A stretch of DNA of 50,118 nt from IMG/VR virus record IMGVR_UViG_3300007351_000013, positions 1 through 50,118 of that record. One strand, written 5' to 3'. Shown piece after piece: positions 29,147 to 38,584 of this stretch. The notes under the pieces are model-generated. The model made no database searches, was not told where the DNA came from, and saw nothing but the letters and a program-made list of their open reading frames with translations. Numbering within the stretch: position 1 is the stretch's first letter; each line of letters opens with the position of its first letter. This DNA is from a virus. Made by a program: the position numbers and the translations under genes.

Positions 29147-31167
29147 GCCGGCGAGAGGTCGTCTATCCCGTTGCTTCGAAGGGAATGGCGACGGCATACG
29201 CGGAAGCCGAACTCCCGATTGATTATGCAGCCTATATCCGGAATCGCTTTCTCAATGCCGCTGGTGGATATGAGAAGCGCGAAGGGATTTCCCAGCTAGG
29301 TTCCACCATAAGCGGTTCTCCGACGCTTACGGGAGTCCATGAGCTTATCAAATCCGATGGCACCGCGATCCTGTTCGTTTCCGGGAACGGGAAAATTTAC
29401 AAATACGATGATGTTTCCGCATGGTCGCAGGTCTATGCTTTCGAGAACACGACGGCTCATGTCCATGCCGTCCAGTTCGATAAGAGACTGATCTTCTGCA
29501 ACGGCTCAAACAGGGATATCTATACCGAGGACGGTACCACATTCAAGGAATTGGTCCCGCTCATTGAGATCGGAAAGACGACATCCGGGACAAACGAAAC
29601 CGGGCTGCATGATTCCGATATAACGAACTGGATTTCGGCGACCGATGTGGCGGTAAACGATCTGGTCTACAACGTGACCAGAGGTGGATACGGCATTGTC
29701 ACGGCTGTAACGACCGCTTCCGTCTCGCATACCAGAATCGCCCCCAACGGAACGGGAATCGGTATTGTCGCGGCCACGGCTTCCGCCGGCGATGCCTATG
29801 AAATCCACGATCTGGTAGAACTCAACATCATCCCGGTCGGAAACGATCTCGACAATACCGCGATTCTCACAAGCGGAGCCTCAGCCACCGTCGTTGCGGT
29901 TTCGGGAGTGAATTTCTCGACCACGGAGGTCAGGGCCGGCGATATCATCTATAATTCGACCCGGAATGCCGCCACTCAGGTAGTCACAGCATCGGCAAAT
30001 CTTGTCGTTACGTCAGTCGCCGGACAAACCTCGGGAGACACGATCACCCTCCACAAGTCGGCGATGCCAATATCGACGATCATGCACGTCCATTATGGGC
30101 GGTTGTATCATTTGGATGCGAGAGACAAAAAGAAAATCCGTATCTCGGGGGCGAATGATCCGCAGGACATGACCTCGGATGCCGGGACACTGGATTCGAT
30201 CTCGTTCAATGTAGGCGCCCTTCAGCCGTTCGGGGATACGATCCAGAATATGGCGTCGTTCCAGCGGTTCTTTGTCATCGCTGGAAAGCATAATATCTTC
30301 GCCTATACCGGGACTACCCCCATTGGGACGGGGGCGGATTTCAGCCCCGTCGGTTTATTTCCTCAGGGTCTTGTTGCCGAACACGGTCTTGTCTCTCTTG
30401 GTAACGACGTTGCGATAGTCACGCACGATGGTATTCAGGCGCTTTCGGTAATCGACGATTCGTCCAATTTGAATCGAGCGAATATCTCCGAAGCCATCCG
30501 GCCGACGCTGCGGAAGGAAATCAATGCCACGAACCCCGATAATATCTGGGCTGTTCACTATCCCCAGAGATCGTGGTTGCTCCTGAAGGTCGGCTCACTT
30601 CTCTACTGCTATACCTATTCCACGGTCGGAAGGGATAAGCAGGGAAGACCTATCCCCGGCGGATGGACGGTTTTCGATGGTCCGTTTGCCCAGCAGAGAG
30701 CCTATTACGTCCGCCAGAACGGCGATCTGATCTGCTGCGGTACAGGTGGGAAGGTCTATGAATTCGACACCGGCATTTATTCCGACGACAGCCGGACGAT
30801 CCCGACCGAATACCGTACCGGATGGCTTGATCTCGAAGAGCCGAAGCTGACCAATCGCATCAAGCAAGGGACTTATATCAAGCCGGTCATCGATGCGGCC
30901 TCCACGGTTTATACCATCCGTGCCGAATCGCCCTATGACTTCGAAAGTTCGGATGTCATAGAAATTTCGGCCACCGGGGCCTCCTCTCCTATCGGCGTCG
31001 CGGTTATCGGTGAAACTATTATCGGCGGGTCGTCGGTGCAGAACGAGAAGTACTCTCTCCGGTGGAGGGGGGAATCCGTCCGTCTCACGTTCACGACTGA
31101 CGACGCGAATGGTCCCGATACGCTTTCTCGCTTCTCCCTCTACGTCAACGTTCTGGGCAGAGAATAA
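29143..31167 (+). CDS. Tail hub / DNA-stabilisation protein (P22 gp10-like)
   Basis: 674 residues. IDYAAYIRNRFLNAAGGYE and KREGISQLGSTISGSPTLT at the N-terminus, a propeller-like middle (GKIYKYDDVSAWSQV, HVHAVQFDKRLIFCNGSN) and a long beta-rich C-terminal half match the podovirus gp10-type hub that closes the portal channel. Position after the adaptor supports this. Start ATG 29143 overlaps the adaptor stop. Confidence 0.72.
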   Translation: MSRREVVYPVASKGMATAYAEAELPIDYAAYIRNRFLNAAGGYEKREGISQLGSTISGSPTLTGVHELIKSDGTAILFVSGNGKIYKYDDVSAWSQVYAFENTTAHVHAVQFDKRLIFCNGSNRDIYTEDGTTFKELVPLIEIGKTTSGTNETGLHDSDITNWISATDVAVNDLVYNVTRGGYGIVTAVTTASVSHTRIAPNGTGIGIVAATASAGDAYEIHDLVELNIIPVGNDLDNTAILTSGASATVVAVSGVNFSTTEVRAGDIIYNSTRNAATQVVTASANLVVTSVAGQTSGDTITLHKSAMPISTIMHVHYGRLYHLDARDKKKIRISGANDPQDMTSDAGTLDSISFNVGALQPFGDTIQNMASFQRFFVIAGKHNIFAYTGTTPIGTGADFSPVGLFPQGLVAEHGLVSLGNDVAIVTHDGIQALSVIDDSSNLNRANISEAIRPTLRKEINATNPDNIWAVHYPQRSWLLLKVGSLLYCYTYSTVGRDKQGRPIPGGWTVFDGPFAQQRAYYVRQNGDLICCGTGGKVYEFDTGIYSDDSRTIPTEYRTGWLDLEEPKLTNRIKQGTYIKPVIDAASTVYTIRAESPYDFESSDVIEISATGASSPIGVAVIGETIIGGSSVQNEKYSLRWRGESVRLTFTTDDANGPDTLSRFSLYVNVLGRE

Positions 31168-31793
31168 TGCTCGACTTTCTCAAGGATATCGCCGGCATCG
31201 GTTCGGCGGCAACGGGTATCGCATCCCTTTTCATGGGGGGCGACGAACCCGAGGGCATGGCCGAACTTCGGGGCACTGCGGCGCAGCAGCAACGCTATGC
31301 CTCCGCGCTGGTGAATCCCGATGATCTTCTTTACAAGCAGCTTGTCGCTGAGGGAGAAACTGCGTCCAAGGCCGATCTTGCGGAGGCCATCAGACAAATC
31401 GCCATCCGGAACCGTCGTGATACCGCCCGCACCGGAATGGGCATCCTGAACCCTGAAAGACGGGACGAATCTCTCGCCCAGGCGTTTGCGAAATCCTACG
31501 AATCCTCCCGGCTCAACGCCCGTCTTGCGGCGAGAAACTATCTAGCCCAAGCTGCGGGATTGAATGCGAACACGGCCTCGATGTTCGGTAATCTCATGCA
31601 GGCATCCATGCTTCAGGGTGCATTGAACAGAGGCCAGACCGCCTCTGGGCTTCAGGCCCTTTTCACGGGATTGGGGAAGGTTCCCTCCATTCTTGATTCG
31701 CAATTCGGCGATAAGCCCCTTAACGGTTCATCTTCAACAGTCTCCCAGCCTTACGTCTCACGATTCGGCACCGGCAGAACGGACGAACAGTAA
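31167..31793 (+). CDS. Internal virion / ejection protein (208 aa)
   Basis: 208 residues, Ala/Gly/Leu-rich and helical. The N-terminus FLKDIAGIGSAATGIASLF is weakly hydrophobic, and the repeated Asn/Ala/Gln helices (LAARNYLAQAAGLNANTAS) are typical of P22 gp7-like ejection proteins that insert into the host envelope on infection. It is followed by two larger internal-type proteins. Confidence 0.62.
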   Translation: MLDFLKDIAGIGSAATGIASLFMGGDEPEGMAELRGTAAQQQRYASALVNPDDLLYKQLVAEGETASKADLAEAIRQIAIRNRRDTARTGMGILNPERRDESLAQAFAKSYESSRLNARLAARNYLAQAAGLNANTASMFGNLMQASMLQGALNRGQTASGLQALFTGLGKVPSILDSQFGDKPLNGSSSTVSQPYVSRFGTGRTDEQ

Positions 31794-33055
31794 TGGACGA
31801 TCTCTCCACTGCGCTCGCGCAATCCCGAGACAGGATCACGGAACTCCTGCGCCCTAAGGAAAGCGGCCTCATGGATGTCGGCATGGCTGCGCTTGAGGCT
31901 TACGGAACCGGGAAACCGTTTTCGCAGATTTACAAAGCCGGGGAATCCGAGAATCTGAACAAGGCGTCGGCGCTCTACAACATGTTCCGGCAGGAACGTC
32001 AGTTCGGGTTGCAGGAACGGGGACTCCAGCGTCAGAATCGATTGGCCGATCTCCAGGAAGCGAAGATGGTCTTCGACATGACCACTACCGCTGCGGATAG
32101 GGGTGACAAACGCGCGAAGGCTGTTCAAGAAGCCGTTTACGGGATCACCGACAATCCTAACGAGCGAATGGATATCCTTCATCGGCTCTACAAAGACCCC
32201 GACCCCGTAACCCCGACGAATGTTCATGAAAAGATCGCTGGTCTGGGAATTGGACTGACGGGAAAGCCGAAAAACGTCCAGACCGTCCAGACGGCCGAAG
32301 GCGTATATGCCCTGACCCCCGAGGGTGGATTGGGGACCAGATTCGGTTCTCCGGCCACGGCGGCTGCCCCGGCACCCTATGAAAAAACCGAGCAGCAGGG
32401 ATTGGGGAAGTTCGGGGCCGAAACTTATACCGGATATCTTACGAAAGCTCGTACCGCCCAGACCTTTTTGGACCGACTTGACGGCGTTTCGATTCTTCTG
32501 GATCAGGTGAGGAATCAAGGTGCCGGCGGGCCGATGCTGAATACGATTTCCTCATATCTCCAGACCTTCGGGATTGATCCAGCGAGAGTCACCCCCTTCT
32601 TGCAGAACGCCGGCCCCGGCGAAGCCTCCCAAGCCCTTTCGAATGCGCTTATCAAGGAAAGCATCGGTTCCCTGGGGTCTGGTGTATCCGAAGGAGACAG
32701 GAAACTGGTCACAACCATGTTTCCCCAGCTTGGGTTCACCAAGGAAGGTAATAATTTACTCACGGATGCCCTGCGGAGGATGTCGCAGAGGCAGTTGGAA
32801 ATCGCCCGGTTCGCGCAGGACTACCGCACTAGTGGAAAGTCATTGGTCGATCTCGACCTTGCGATTGCGAGTGAATTTGCGGGAAAACCCATTTTCGATC
32901 AGACATTTATCTCGCAGGCCCGGTCGGTCGCCTCGACCTCTCGACCTCCTGAAGTTCCTCCGGACGTAACCCAGCGGACGATAGGGGCAAAATACTGGTC
33001 GCCGAAACTTAACCGTGTCGTCATCTGGCGCGGGGACGGGTGGGATACGGAATGA
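31793..33055 (+). CDS. Internal virion / ejection protein (420 aa)
   Basis: 420 residues, helical, Gln/Leu/Arg-rich (MFRQERQFGLQERGLQRQN, then AKMVFDMTTTAADR) with no membrane segment, and a C-terminal SPKLNRVVIWRGDGW strand. Size, composition and position match the middle ejection protein of P22-like phages. No catalytic motif was seen. Confidence 0.6.
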   Translation: MDDLSTALAQSRDRITELLRPKESGLMDVGMAALEAYGTGKPFSQIYKAGESENLNKASALYNMFRQERQFGLQERGLQRQNRLADLQEAKMVFDMTTTAADRGDKRAKAVQEAVYGITDNPNERMDILHRLYKDPDPVTPTNVHEKIAGLGIGLTGKPKNVQTVQTAEGVYALTPEGGLGTRFGSPATAAAPAPYEKTEQQGLGKFGAETYTGYLTKARTAQTFLDRLDGVSILLDQVRNQGAGGPMLNTISSYLQTFGIDPARVTPFLQNAGPGEASQALSNALIKESIGSLGSGVSEGDRKLVTTMFPQLGFTKEGNNLLTDALRRMSQRQLEIARFAQDYRTSGKSLVDLDLAIASEFAGKPIFDQTFISQARSVASTSRPPEVPPDVTQRTIGAKYWSPKLNRVVIWRGDGWDTE

Positions 33056-35070
33056 CCAGACTTTCCGACGCTGACGTTCTCGGGACCACTCCAAATACCA
33101 GACTGACTGACGCAGATGTCATCGGAGAGGCCCCGCAGAAGCCGAGATTTGACGTTTCAGGGGCCTTGAAGGCATTTGAGGACCCGAGAGCCCTTGAGGC
33201 GATGGGCGCCCCAGAACGAGTTATGGGCGGAATGGTGGGCCAGACCATTCAGGGCTTCAACGTTGGTTTGGCTGAAATGCTCTCCATCCCGACCCGCCTC
33301 AATAATCTTGCCCGCGAAGCAGTGGGTATGGAGACTGTCCCAGATGCGAGGCAAGTCTTTGAAAAACTTGGCGTAATTTCCGGCAGGAAACCGGAAAACA
33401 TCGCAGAGGAATTCGTCGGGCGAATCGGAGAGGAGTTAGGGGCTGTAACAGCTACTGGCGGGGCGGTTCTTGGTGCCGGTCGAGCCGTGGGCAGGGCGGG
33501 CGGTGTAGTCGCCAATCTTCTAAGGGAGGCGGCGAGGGACCCTGTTGGATTCCTGAGGCGGGAACTCAAGCTCGGTGTCGGTGCCGGGGCTGGGGCCGGA
33601 GTAGCAGAACAGGTTGCCCCGGACCAGCCCTTGGTGGAGTTGGGTGCGCAGATAGCCGGCGCGACGATAGCCGGCAGGCCACCGAAAATGCCCGCCGGAC
33701 AGAAGGCTGTTGCCGAATCTCTTGAACAAGCCGCCGGGGTTGAGGGTCGTCTATTGCGTTCGGAAATTACCGAAGGTGAGGCGGCGGTGAGAGAAGTCAT
33801 TCCCGACTATCCCGTTACCGTGGCACAGGCCACCGGAAGACCAGGCTTGGCCGGCATGGAACAATCTATGCGTGGACAGGAATATGGGCGCCCTCTTTCC
33901 GAACGGTTGTCCTATCAGCAGCAATTGGAGAAAGAAGCCCTTCTAGGGCCATCCCCGATCCGTATGGAGCCGGAACAAGCCGGTCTTGCGATTCGAGAGG
34001 AATTGGAAACTGGCTATAAGGCTGTGAAGGGTGCGAGAAAGACTGCCGCGGAGCCGCTTTTCACGGCGGCCGAGAAAAGCACCACTCCCGTAGATACGAA
34101 ATCCATACTTGATTTTGTTGACGAACGAATCGGCGCAACAAAAGGCGCTATTCGTTCTGCGCTGGAATCTGTTCGGAACGATCTATTTTCCGGGAAGGAA
34201 CTGGATACCACCGCATCCGGCATGATGGCGACGCGGAAAGCTATCGGAGAACGTCTCGACGCCATTGGGGAGCGAAGACTATCCAATCTCCAGCGTACCG
34301 AACTCATTACGATTCGAGACAAGATCGATGAAGTGATGCAGGCCGTCCCTGAATTCGCACAGGCACAGGCCGAATTCAAGCGTCTTTCCTCACCTGTTAA
34401 TATCTATACCGAACGCCCTGCTGTTTCTGGTGTTCTGGAAAAAGACCGTCTGACAAAACGATACGATATCGAAGCCTCACAAGTTCCAAAGGAATTCGTC
34501 GGACTTCAGAAAGCACAACCGGAAACATTCCGCCAACTTGTCGAGGCTACCGGATCGAGATCAAATGCCGTGGAAGCGGCTAAAAACATCCTTGGCCAGA
34601 CGCTGGAACGGAAAATGTCATCCGGTGAGGGCGTCTTGACGGCGCAGAAAATGGGCGAAGTCGTGGCGAATTTCGCGCCGTTGATTCGAGAGGCATATGG
34701 CCCCGATCAGCTTCAGAGAATCAACGAACTTCGTCGCGTCGTCGCCATGCGGGAGGTCTCCACAAAACCCGTCTCGGCATGGGCAAGACAATCTACAACT
34801 GCGGAGAAAATGGCCGGCACGGCACAGATCATAGATACTCTATGGCCGGGGCGTGCTCTGGCACTCAAATTTCCCTTCGCAGCGCAATGGGGTCGCAGAG
34901 CACTTCAAGGCGCTGGAGAACGAGAAGCACAAAGACGTGCCGTGATCCTTCGCGACGCCATGCTCGACCCACAGATTGCTAAAGACCTTCTCACGAAACT
35001 CGATTCCGTCAGGGCCGAACAGGCCATTACAAGACTTAATCTCTATCTTGCCAACACGGGGCAGGAATGA
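33052..35070 (+). CDS. Large internal virion / ejection protein (672 aa)
   Basis: 672 residues from ATG 33052, overlapping the previous stop. The N-terminus has a duplicated motif L-S/T-D-A-D-V-L/I-G (RLSDADVLG and RLTDADVIG). Next comes a Gly/Ala-rich, amphipathic region (GAVLGAGRAVGRAGGVV), then long helices (LQRTELITIRDKIDEVM). No lysozyme or transglycosylase motif was seen. Probably the largest ejection protein, helping DNA cross the periplasm. Confidence 0.62.
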   Translation: MTRLSDADVLGTTPNTRLTDADVIGEAPQKPRFDVSGALKAFEDPRALEAMGAPERVMGGMVGQTIQGFNVGLAEMLSIPTRLNNLAREAVGMETVPDARQVFEKLGVISGRKPENIAEEFVGRIGEELGAVTATGGAVLGAGRAVGRAGGVVANLLREAARDPVGFLRRELKLGVGAGAGAGVAEQVAPDQPLVELGAQIAGATIAGRPPKMPAGQKAVAESLEQAAGVEGRLLRSEITEGEAAVREVIPDYPVTVAQATGRPGLAGMEQSMRGQEYGRPLSERLSYQQQLEKEALLGPSPIRMEPEQAGLAIREELETGYKAVKGARKTAAEPLFTAAEKSTTPVDTKSILDFVDERIGATKGAIRSALESVRNDLFSGKELDTTASGMMATRKAIGERLDAIGERRLSNLQRTELITIRDKIDEVMQAVPEFAQAQAEFKRLSSPVNIYTERPAVSGVLEKDRLTKRYDIEASQVPKEFVGLQKAQPETFRQLVEATGSRSNAVEAAKNILGQTLERKMSSGEGVLTAQKMGEVVANFAPLIREAYGPDQLQRINELRRVVAMREVSTKPVSAWARQSTTAEKMAGTAQIIDTLWPGRALALKFPFAAQWGRRALQGAGEREAQRRAVILRDAMLDPQIAKDLLTKLDSVRAEQAITRLNLYLANTGQE

Positions 35071-35705
35071 CCATTAAAACCAAGACATCCCTGAAATCAT
35101 ACTTCGAAACCGGGGACAAACCAACACAGGCAGAATTTGCGAACTTGATAGACACGTTCTATCGGGATTCCCTGCTTGCCATTGCAACAGCAGCGGAAAC
35201 CGACAAGACCGGAATCATTGAAATCCAGGCATCGGCACTTGTCACGGCATTACCTGTCGGAGCAGTTGGAAGACAACTGATCTCCGTCGCCGCCACGGCT
35301 TCGGCGAGAATGGCCCTTGGGATCACGTCGGCGGCCGGAACAATTCTCGACGCCTCTACTACTGCCGCCGCCAGACAAGCCCTGAATATCGAGACGGATT
35401 CGTTTTCCGTTTTCATCGAGGAACCGCAGAACAAGACTTATGTTCTCGACCTGAAAGCAGCTTATCCATATACGATTTCATGGGTTGCCGTAAAGACTTC
35501 GGCCGGATCAGTAATCTGCAATCACCAGATTGAGGGGGTTTCGATCACCAATATGTCCGCCGTAACGGCCGGATCGACAGAACAGACCGCATCTGCTGGA
35601 GGGGCGAATTCCGTCGCATTGGGAAATACCTATCAGGTCGTTCTCACCGGGAATTCGACCGCCGCCGATCTTTCAATGACCATCGCTTATCAGAGGACCG
35701 GATGA
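35067..35705 (+). CDS. Fibre-like protein with docking motif (212 aa)
   Basis: 212 residues. The N-terminus KSYFETGDKPTQAEFANL followed by IDTFYRD is a common anchoring motif of phage fibre and structural proteins, shared with the 28109 protein. The middle is low complexity (SARMALGITSAAG, TTAAARQALNIETD), and the C-terminal half is a beta domain (NKTYVLDLKAAYPYTI). It may be a minor tail or head fibre. Confidence 0.68.
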   Translation: MTIKTKTSLKSYFETGDKPTQAEFANLIDTFYRDSLLAIATAAETDKTGIIEIQASALVTALPVGAVGRQLISVAATASARMALGITSAAGTILDASTTAAARQALNIETDSFSVFIEEPQNKTYVLDLKAAYPYTISWVAVKTSAGSVICNHQIEGVSITNMSAVTAGSTEQTASAGGANSVALGNTYQVVLTGNSTAADLSMTIAYQRTG

Positions 35706-36373
35706 GAGCAATTATTTTCGGCGCTCCCGCCGCTGATTCTCTGCCGGTATTCGAATCGATCACAAGTACAGCAGATTCATCGCGTAGAACGACATGGGCA
35801 ATAGATCATGTGGTAACTGCAAATAACGATAGAATTGTACTGGTCCATGTCGCCATCATAGGCACCGCTCTTTCCAATATAAATGCGATAGTGAATTGTG
35901 ACGGGCAGACTATGACCAGAGTTACAGGGGCATCTAATACTACTAATACTTCCGTCGAATCAAGCTGGTGGTATCTTACTGGTGTTTCTGCCGGTACTAT
36001 AACAATAGATGGTACATTTTTTGGCAAACCAAACGCAGATTGTATTGCTGCGATTAATTATTCCAATGTCAATCAAGTCAAGCCAATAGGTGTCGTTAGA
36101 AAATGGCAGAATTTGACAACTCCAACTGCATCGGTTGCAACGACATTATTCAAAAATTCCCTTCTTGTCGGCTCAATAACAGGAAATGATTCGACAGATA
36201 CTTATACTCCTGTCTGTGCCGCCGTAACAGAACAACTTGAAAAAGATATAGGGACGCAAGGAACAACCTGGATAGGGCAAATGCCTGCCGCCTCTCAAGG
36301 GGATTACAAATTCGGCGTTGCCGATGCCATCGTTAATGATCTCACGATTGTCTTCGAACTACGGGGGACATAA
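35702..36373 (+). CDS. Beta-rich, AT-rich surface-type protein (223 aa)
   Basis: 223 residues, beta-strand-rich with many Thr, Asn, Ile and Val (ITSTADSSRRTTWAIDH, GTALSNINAIVNCDGQT). Base composition is unusual: 36001-36120 has 43 G/C of 120, against 36 of 60 in 34801-34860. This suggests recent acquisition, as often seen for host-range modules. It overlaps the fibre-like gene and the following gene. Confidence 0.6.
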   Translation: MRAIIFGAPAADSLPVFESITSTADSSRRTTWAIDHVVTANNDRIVLVHVAIIGTALSNINAIVNCDGQTMTRVTGASNTTNTSVESSWWYLTGVSAGTITIDGTFFGKPNADCIAAINYSNVNQVKPIGVVRKWQNLTTPTASVATTLFKNSLLVGSITGNDSTDTYTPVCAAVTEQLEKDIGTQGTTWIGQMPAASQGDYKFGVADAIVNDLTIVFELRGT

Positions 36374-36663
36374 TGCGTATCCTTGCCTTCATACTGATGC
36401 TGGTTTCAACGCCTGCCTTAGGACAGATTCTTGGCACCATACAGATGCCATGCGCCCCATCCGAACTTGCATTGATGCCGGTCGAGGCAGCGGGGTATAG
36501 TCTGAAGGCCCGCGCGGCGGACGAAGACGGATCGCTATGGATGCGCTTCGAGCACAAGGATGGGCGATATCTTCTTCTCCTGGAATTCCCTCAGAACGGC
36601 TTGACATGCCGGGCTGGGGGTGGCGACCAATGGGAGGCGACCCAACAGGGAATCGGATCGTGA
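36373..36663 (+). CDS. Exported hypothetical protein (96 aa)
   Basis: The signal peptide MRILAFILMLVSTPALGQ has a good cleavage site (ALG-Q), followed by about 78 residues with two Cys (MPCAPSE and LTCRAGG) that could form a disulfide. No lipobox. Its place before the XhlA-like gene suggests a periplasmic lysis or exclusion role, but this is inference. Confidence 0.6.
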   Translation: MRILAFILMLVSTPALGQILGTIQMPCAPSELALMPVEAAGYSLKARAADEDGSLWMRFEHKDGRYLLLLEFPQNGLTCRAGGGDQWEATQQGIGS

Positions 36664-36878
36664 CCCCCGAGGAGCAGCGCCGATTAGCTGTCGTGGAAAC
36701 TCGCGCCGAAACCATGGCCGCCGATATCCACGAAATGAAGGTTGATCTCAAACGTATCGCCGATATTCTTGCTCAAGCCAAGGGATCATGGCGAACGTTG
36801 GTCGTCATCGGGGCGATTTCGGGGGCGGTGGGAGCGTTCATTGGCAAATTCGCCCCGTTCCTGCCATTTGGGAAATAA
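36660..36878 (+). CDS. XhlA-like membrane protein (holin-type)
   Basis: 72 residues from GTG 36660 (GTGA overlap). A short N-terminal coiled coil (AVVETRAETMAADIHEMKV) is followed by one membrane segment (LVVIGAISGAVGAFIGKFA), the arrangement of XhlA/hemolysin-type phage proteins. It could assist the holin at 39807 or act as a second holin. Confidence 0.62.
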   Translation: MTPEEQRRLAVVETRAETMAADIHEMKVDLKRIADILAQAKGSWRTLVVIGAISGAVGAFIGKFAPFLPFGK

Positions 36879-36881
36879 TCA

Positions 36882-37109
36882 ATGCCAACCCCCAGACTCA
36901 CAAAAGCGGAAGCCGAACGACGAATTGCATTGGTCGAACAAAAACTACGCGAAGGGTACAAACCGCAGGGCATAGCTGTACGTGCCGGCGAAACTGGGGC
37001 CGTCCGTGCCGCCATAGAATCTGATGGTCTGAGCATAGGCGGGGCGGGAACCGGATTGGTCGCTGTATATTCCGGAACCAAAGCCCGAGGTCTTCCGTCC
37101 GGTCTATGA
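36882..37109 (+). CDS. N-terminal fragment of split metallophosphoesterase gene
   Basis: 75 residues from ATG 36882, starting RLTKAEAERRIALVEQKLR with an HTH-like GETGAVRAAIESDGLS. From about 37039 the protein-like sequence moves to the +1 frame (REPDWSLYIPEPKPEVFRP), which continues without stop into the phosphoesterase. The last 20 or so residues of this frame look like nonsense. A +1 slip, a base indel in nature or a sequencing error in the G-rich stretch at 37038-37048 would restore one long gene. Confidence 0.55.
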   Translation: MPTPRLTKAEAERRIALVEQKLREGYKPQGIAVRAGETGAVRAAIESDGLSIGGAGTGLVAVYSGTKARGLPSGL

Positions 37110-37212
37110 GGATCGTACCCCGCCAAATAATGATCTCGCTGCCCTGCTCCGCAAGGGCCCTCTGACCCTGGAATCCGCTGCTGAAAAACTTCGTATTACC
37201 CGTGGCGCCGCG

Positions 37213-38139
37213 TTGGATATGATTGATATCCTCCGTGCAAGCGGGATGAACATCCATCAATCTGGTGATTATTGGTCGGTTGCCAAGACTCAACCGCCGG
37301 CATTCACCGATGGCGACCTGCCGACCTATATTTCCAGGCCGGATAATACCTTTCGATTCGGTGCGTGGGGTGATTCGCATCTCGGGTCAAAATACGAACG
37401 TCTCGATGTCGCCAACGATCTTTATGATTGGTACGCCAAGGAAGGGGCAGACCGGGTATTCAATACCGGCAACTGGGTTGATGGCTACAAAGTTGGGTTG
37501 AACGAACACGATTTCCATATCCCGCATATGGAGGGCCAGCTTAAATATCTGGCCGAGAATTACCCCAAACGCGATGGCTTGATAACCTACGCGATCACAG
37601 GGGAAGACCACGAAGGCTGGTGGGCGCGTTCGATGGGCATCGACATCGGTAGACGTGCAGAACAGACGATGCGCGAATACGGTAGAGAAGATTGGATCAA
37701 TCTTGGTTTTATGGAGGCCCACGTCAGATTGGTGAATGCCAATACCGGAACAGAATCCATTCTTGCAGTTGTCCATCCCGGTGGCGGTACAGCCTACGCG
37801 CTGAGCTATTCGGTCCAAAAAATCGTCGAGGCCCTGGAGGGTGGTGAAAAACCCGCCGTTGCGCTGTACGGCCATTATCATAAACTATGGGCTGGGAATA
37901 TCCGTAATGTCTGGGTTGTCGTGACAGGTTGCGGTCAGGACCAAACGGTGTTCACCCGGAATAAGATCAAGCAGGAGGTCCATGTCGGCGGTACTCTGAT
38001 CGATTTGGAACAAGACCCCGAAACCGGCGCTATCATCGGCATGACGCCGCGATTGCGGCGCTACTTCGTGAAGGGGTACTATAACAACCGCTGGAACAAG
38101 GCCGGCGATGTCACTTTGCCAAAACGGGGCATCGGATGA
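37213..38139 (+). CDS. Calcineurin-like metallophosphoesterase
   Basis: 308 residues from ATG 37213, with open frame upstream to 37039. Metal-binding motifs in family order: D-x-H (GAWGDSHLG), a degenerate G-D/N segment (NTGNWVDG), GEDHEG in place of G-N-H-E, HPGGG, and YGHYHK (G-H-x-H). Such phage enzymes may act on nucleic acid or a phosphodiester, but the substrate is unknown. Probably one gene with the 36882 fragment after frame correction, about 418 residues. Confidence 0.75.
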   Translation: MDMIDILRASGMNIHQSGDYWSVAKTQPPAFTDGDLPTYISRPDNTFRFGAWGDSHLGSKYERLDVANDLYDWYAKEGADRVFNTGNWVDGYKVGLNEHDFHIPHMEGQLKYLAENYPKRDGLITYAITGEDHEGWWARSMGIDIGRRAEQTMREYGREDWINLGFMEAHVRLVNANTGTESILAVVHPGGGTAYALSYSVQKIVEALEGGEKPAVALYGHYHKLWAGNIRNVWVVVTGCGQDQTVFTRNKIKQEVHVGGTLIDLEQDPETGAIIGMTPRLRRYFVKGYYNNRWNKAGDVTLPKRGIG

Positions 38140-38369
38140 ACGATAACGTCGTCTGGCTTCCAACGACACTCGATATCCCTCCTGATCGCGTATTGCAAGA
38201 AGCGATAATGGACCCGTCGCTTGACACAGTTGTTGTCATTGGGAAAACACAAGAGGGCAGGCTTTATCTAGCATCTTCAACTGGTAACGGCGGGGAAATT
38301 TCTTTGCTGATACGGCGCGCAGAGCATTTCCTGATCCATTGGCTTATTGAACAGTGCGGGGATGCATGA
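38136..38369 (+). CDS. Hypothetical protein (77 aa)
   Basis: 77 residues. LDTVVVIGKTQEGRLYLAS, then LIRRAEHFLIHWLIEQ is a pattern seen in short conserved proteins of phages of GC-rich hosts. It overlaps both neighbours. Function unknown. Confidence 0.6.
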   Translation: MNDNVVWLPTTLDIPPDRVLQEAIMDPSLDTVVVIGKTQEGRLYLASSTGNGGEISLLIRRAEHFLIHWLIEQCGDA

Positions 38370-38584
38370 AAATCGTCCGCATCACCTGGCACGACGCCGA
38401 AGCCGATGCGGAGTGGGCGAAAGCCGATGATCCTGTTACTGTACCGGAGTGCGAGACGGTGGGGTTCCTGGTGAAGAAAACACGGAAAGAAATCGTGATC
38501 GCACATACCCGTTCGGGTGATGATGTCAACGGTAGATTCAGCATACCGAGGGGGTGTGTGGTCAGGATCAAGGAGATCGCATGA
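38366..38584 (+). CDS. Hypothetical protein (72 aa)
   Basis: 72 residues from ATG 38366 (overlap with previous stop). ECETVGFLVKKTRKEIVIAH and GRFSIPRGCVVRI form a likely small beta barrel common in phage genomes. No assigned function. Confidence 0.6.
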   Translation: MKIVRITWHDAEADAEWAKADDPVTVPECETVGFLVKKTRKEIVIAHTRSGDDVNGRFSIPRGCVVRIKEIA

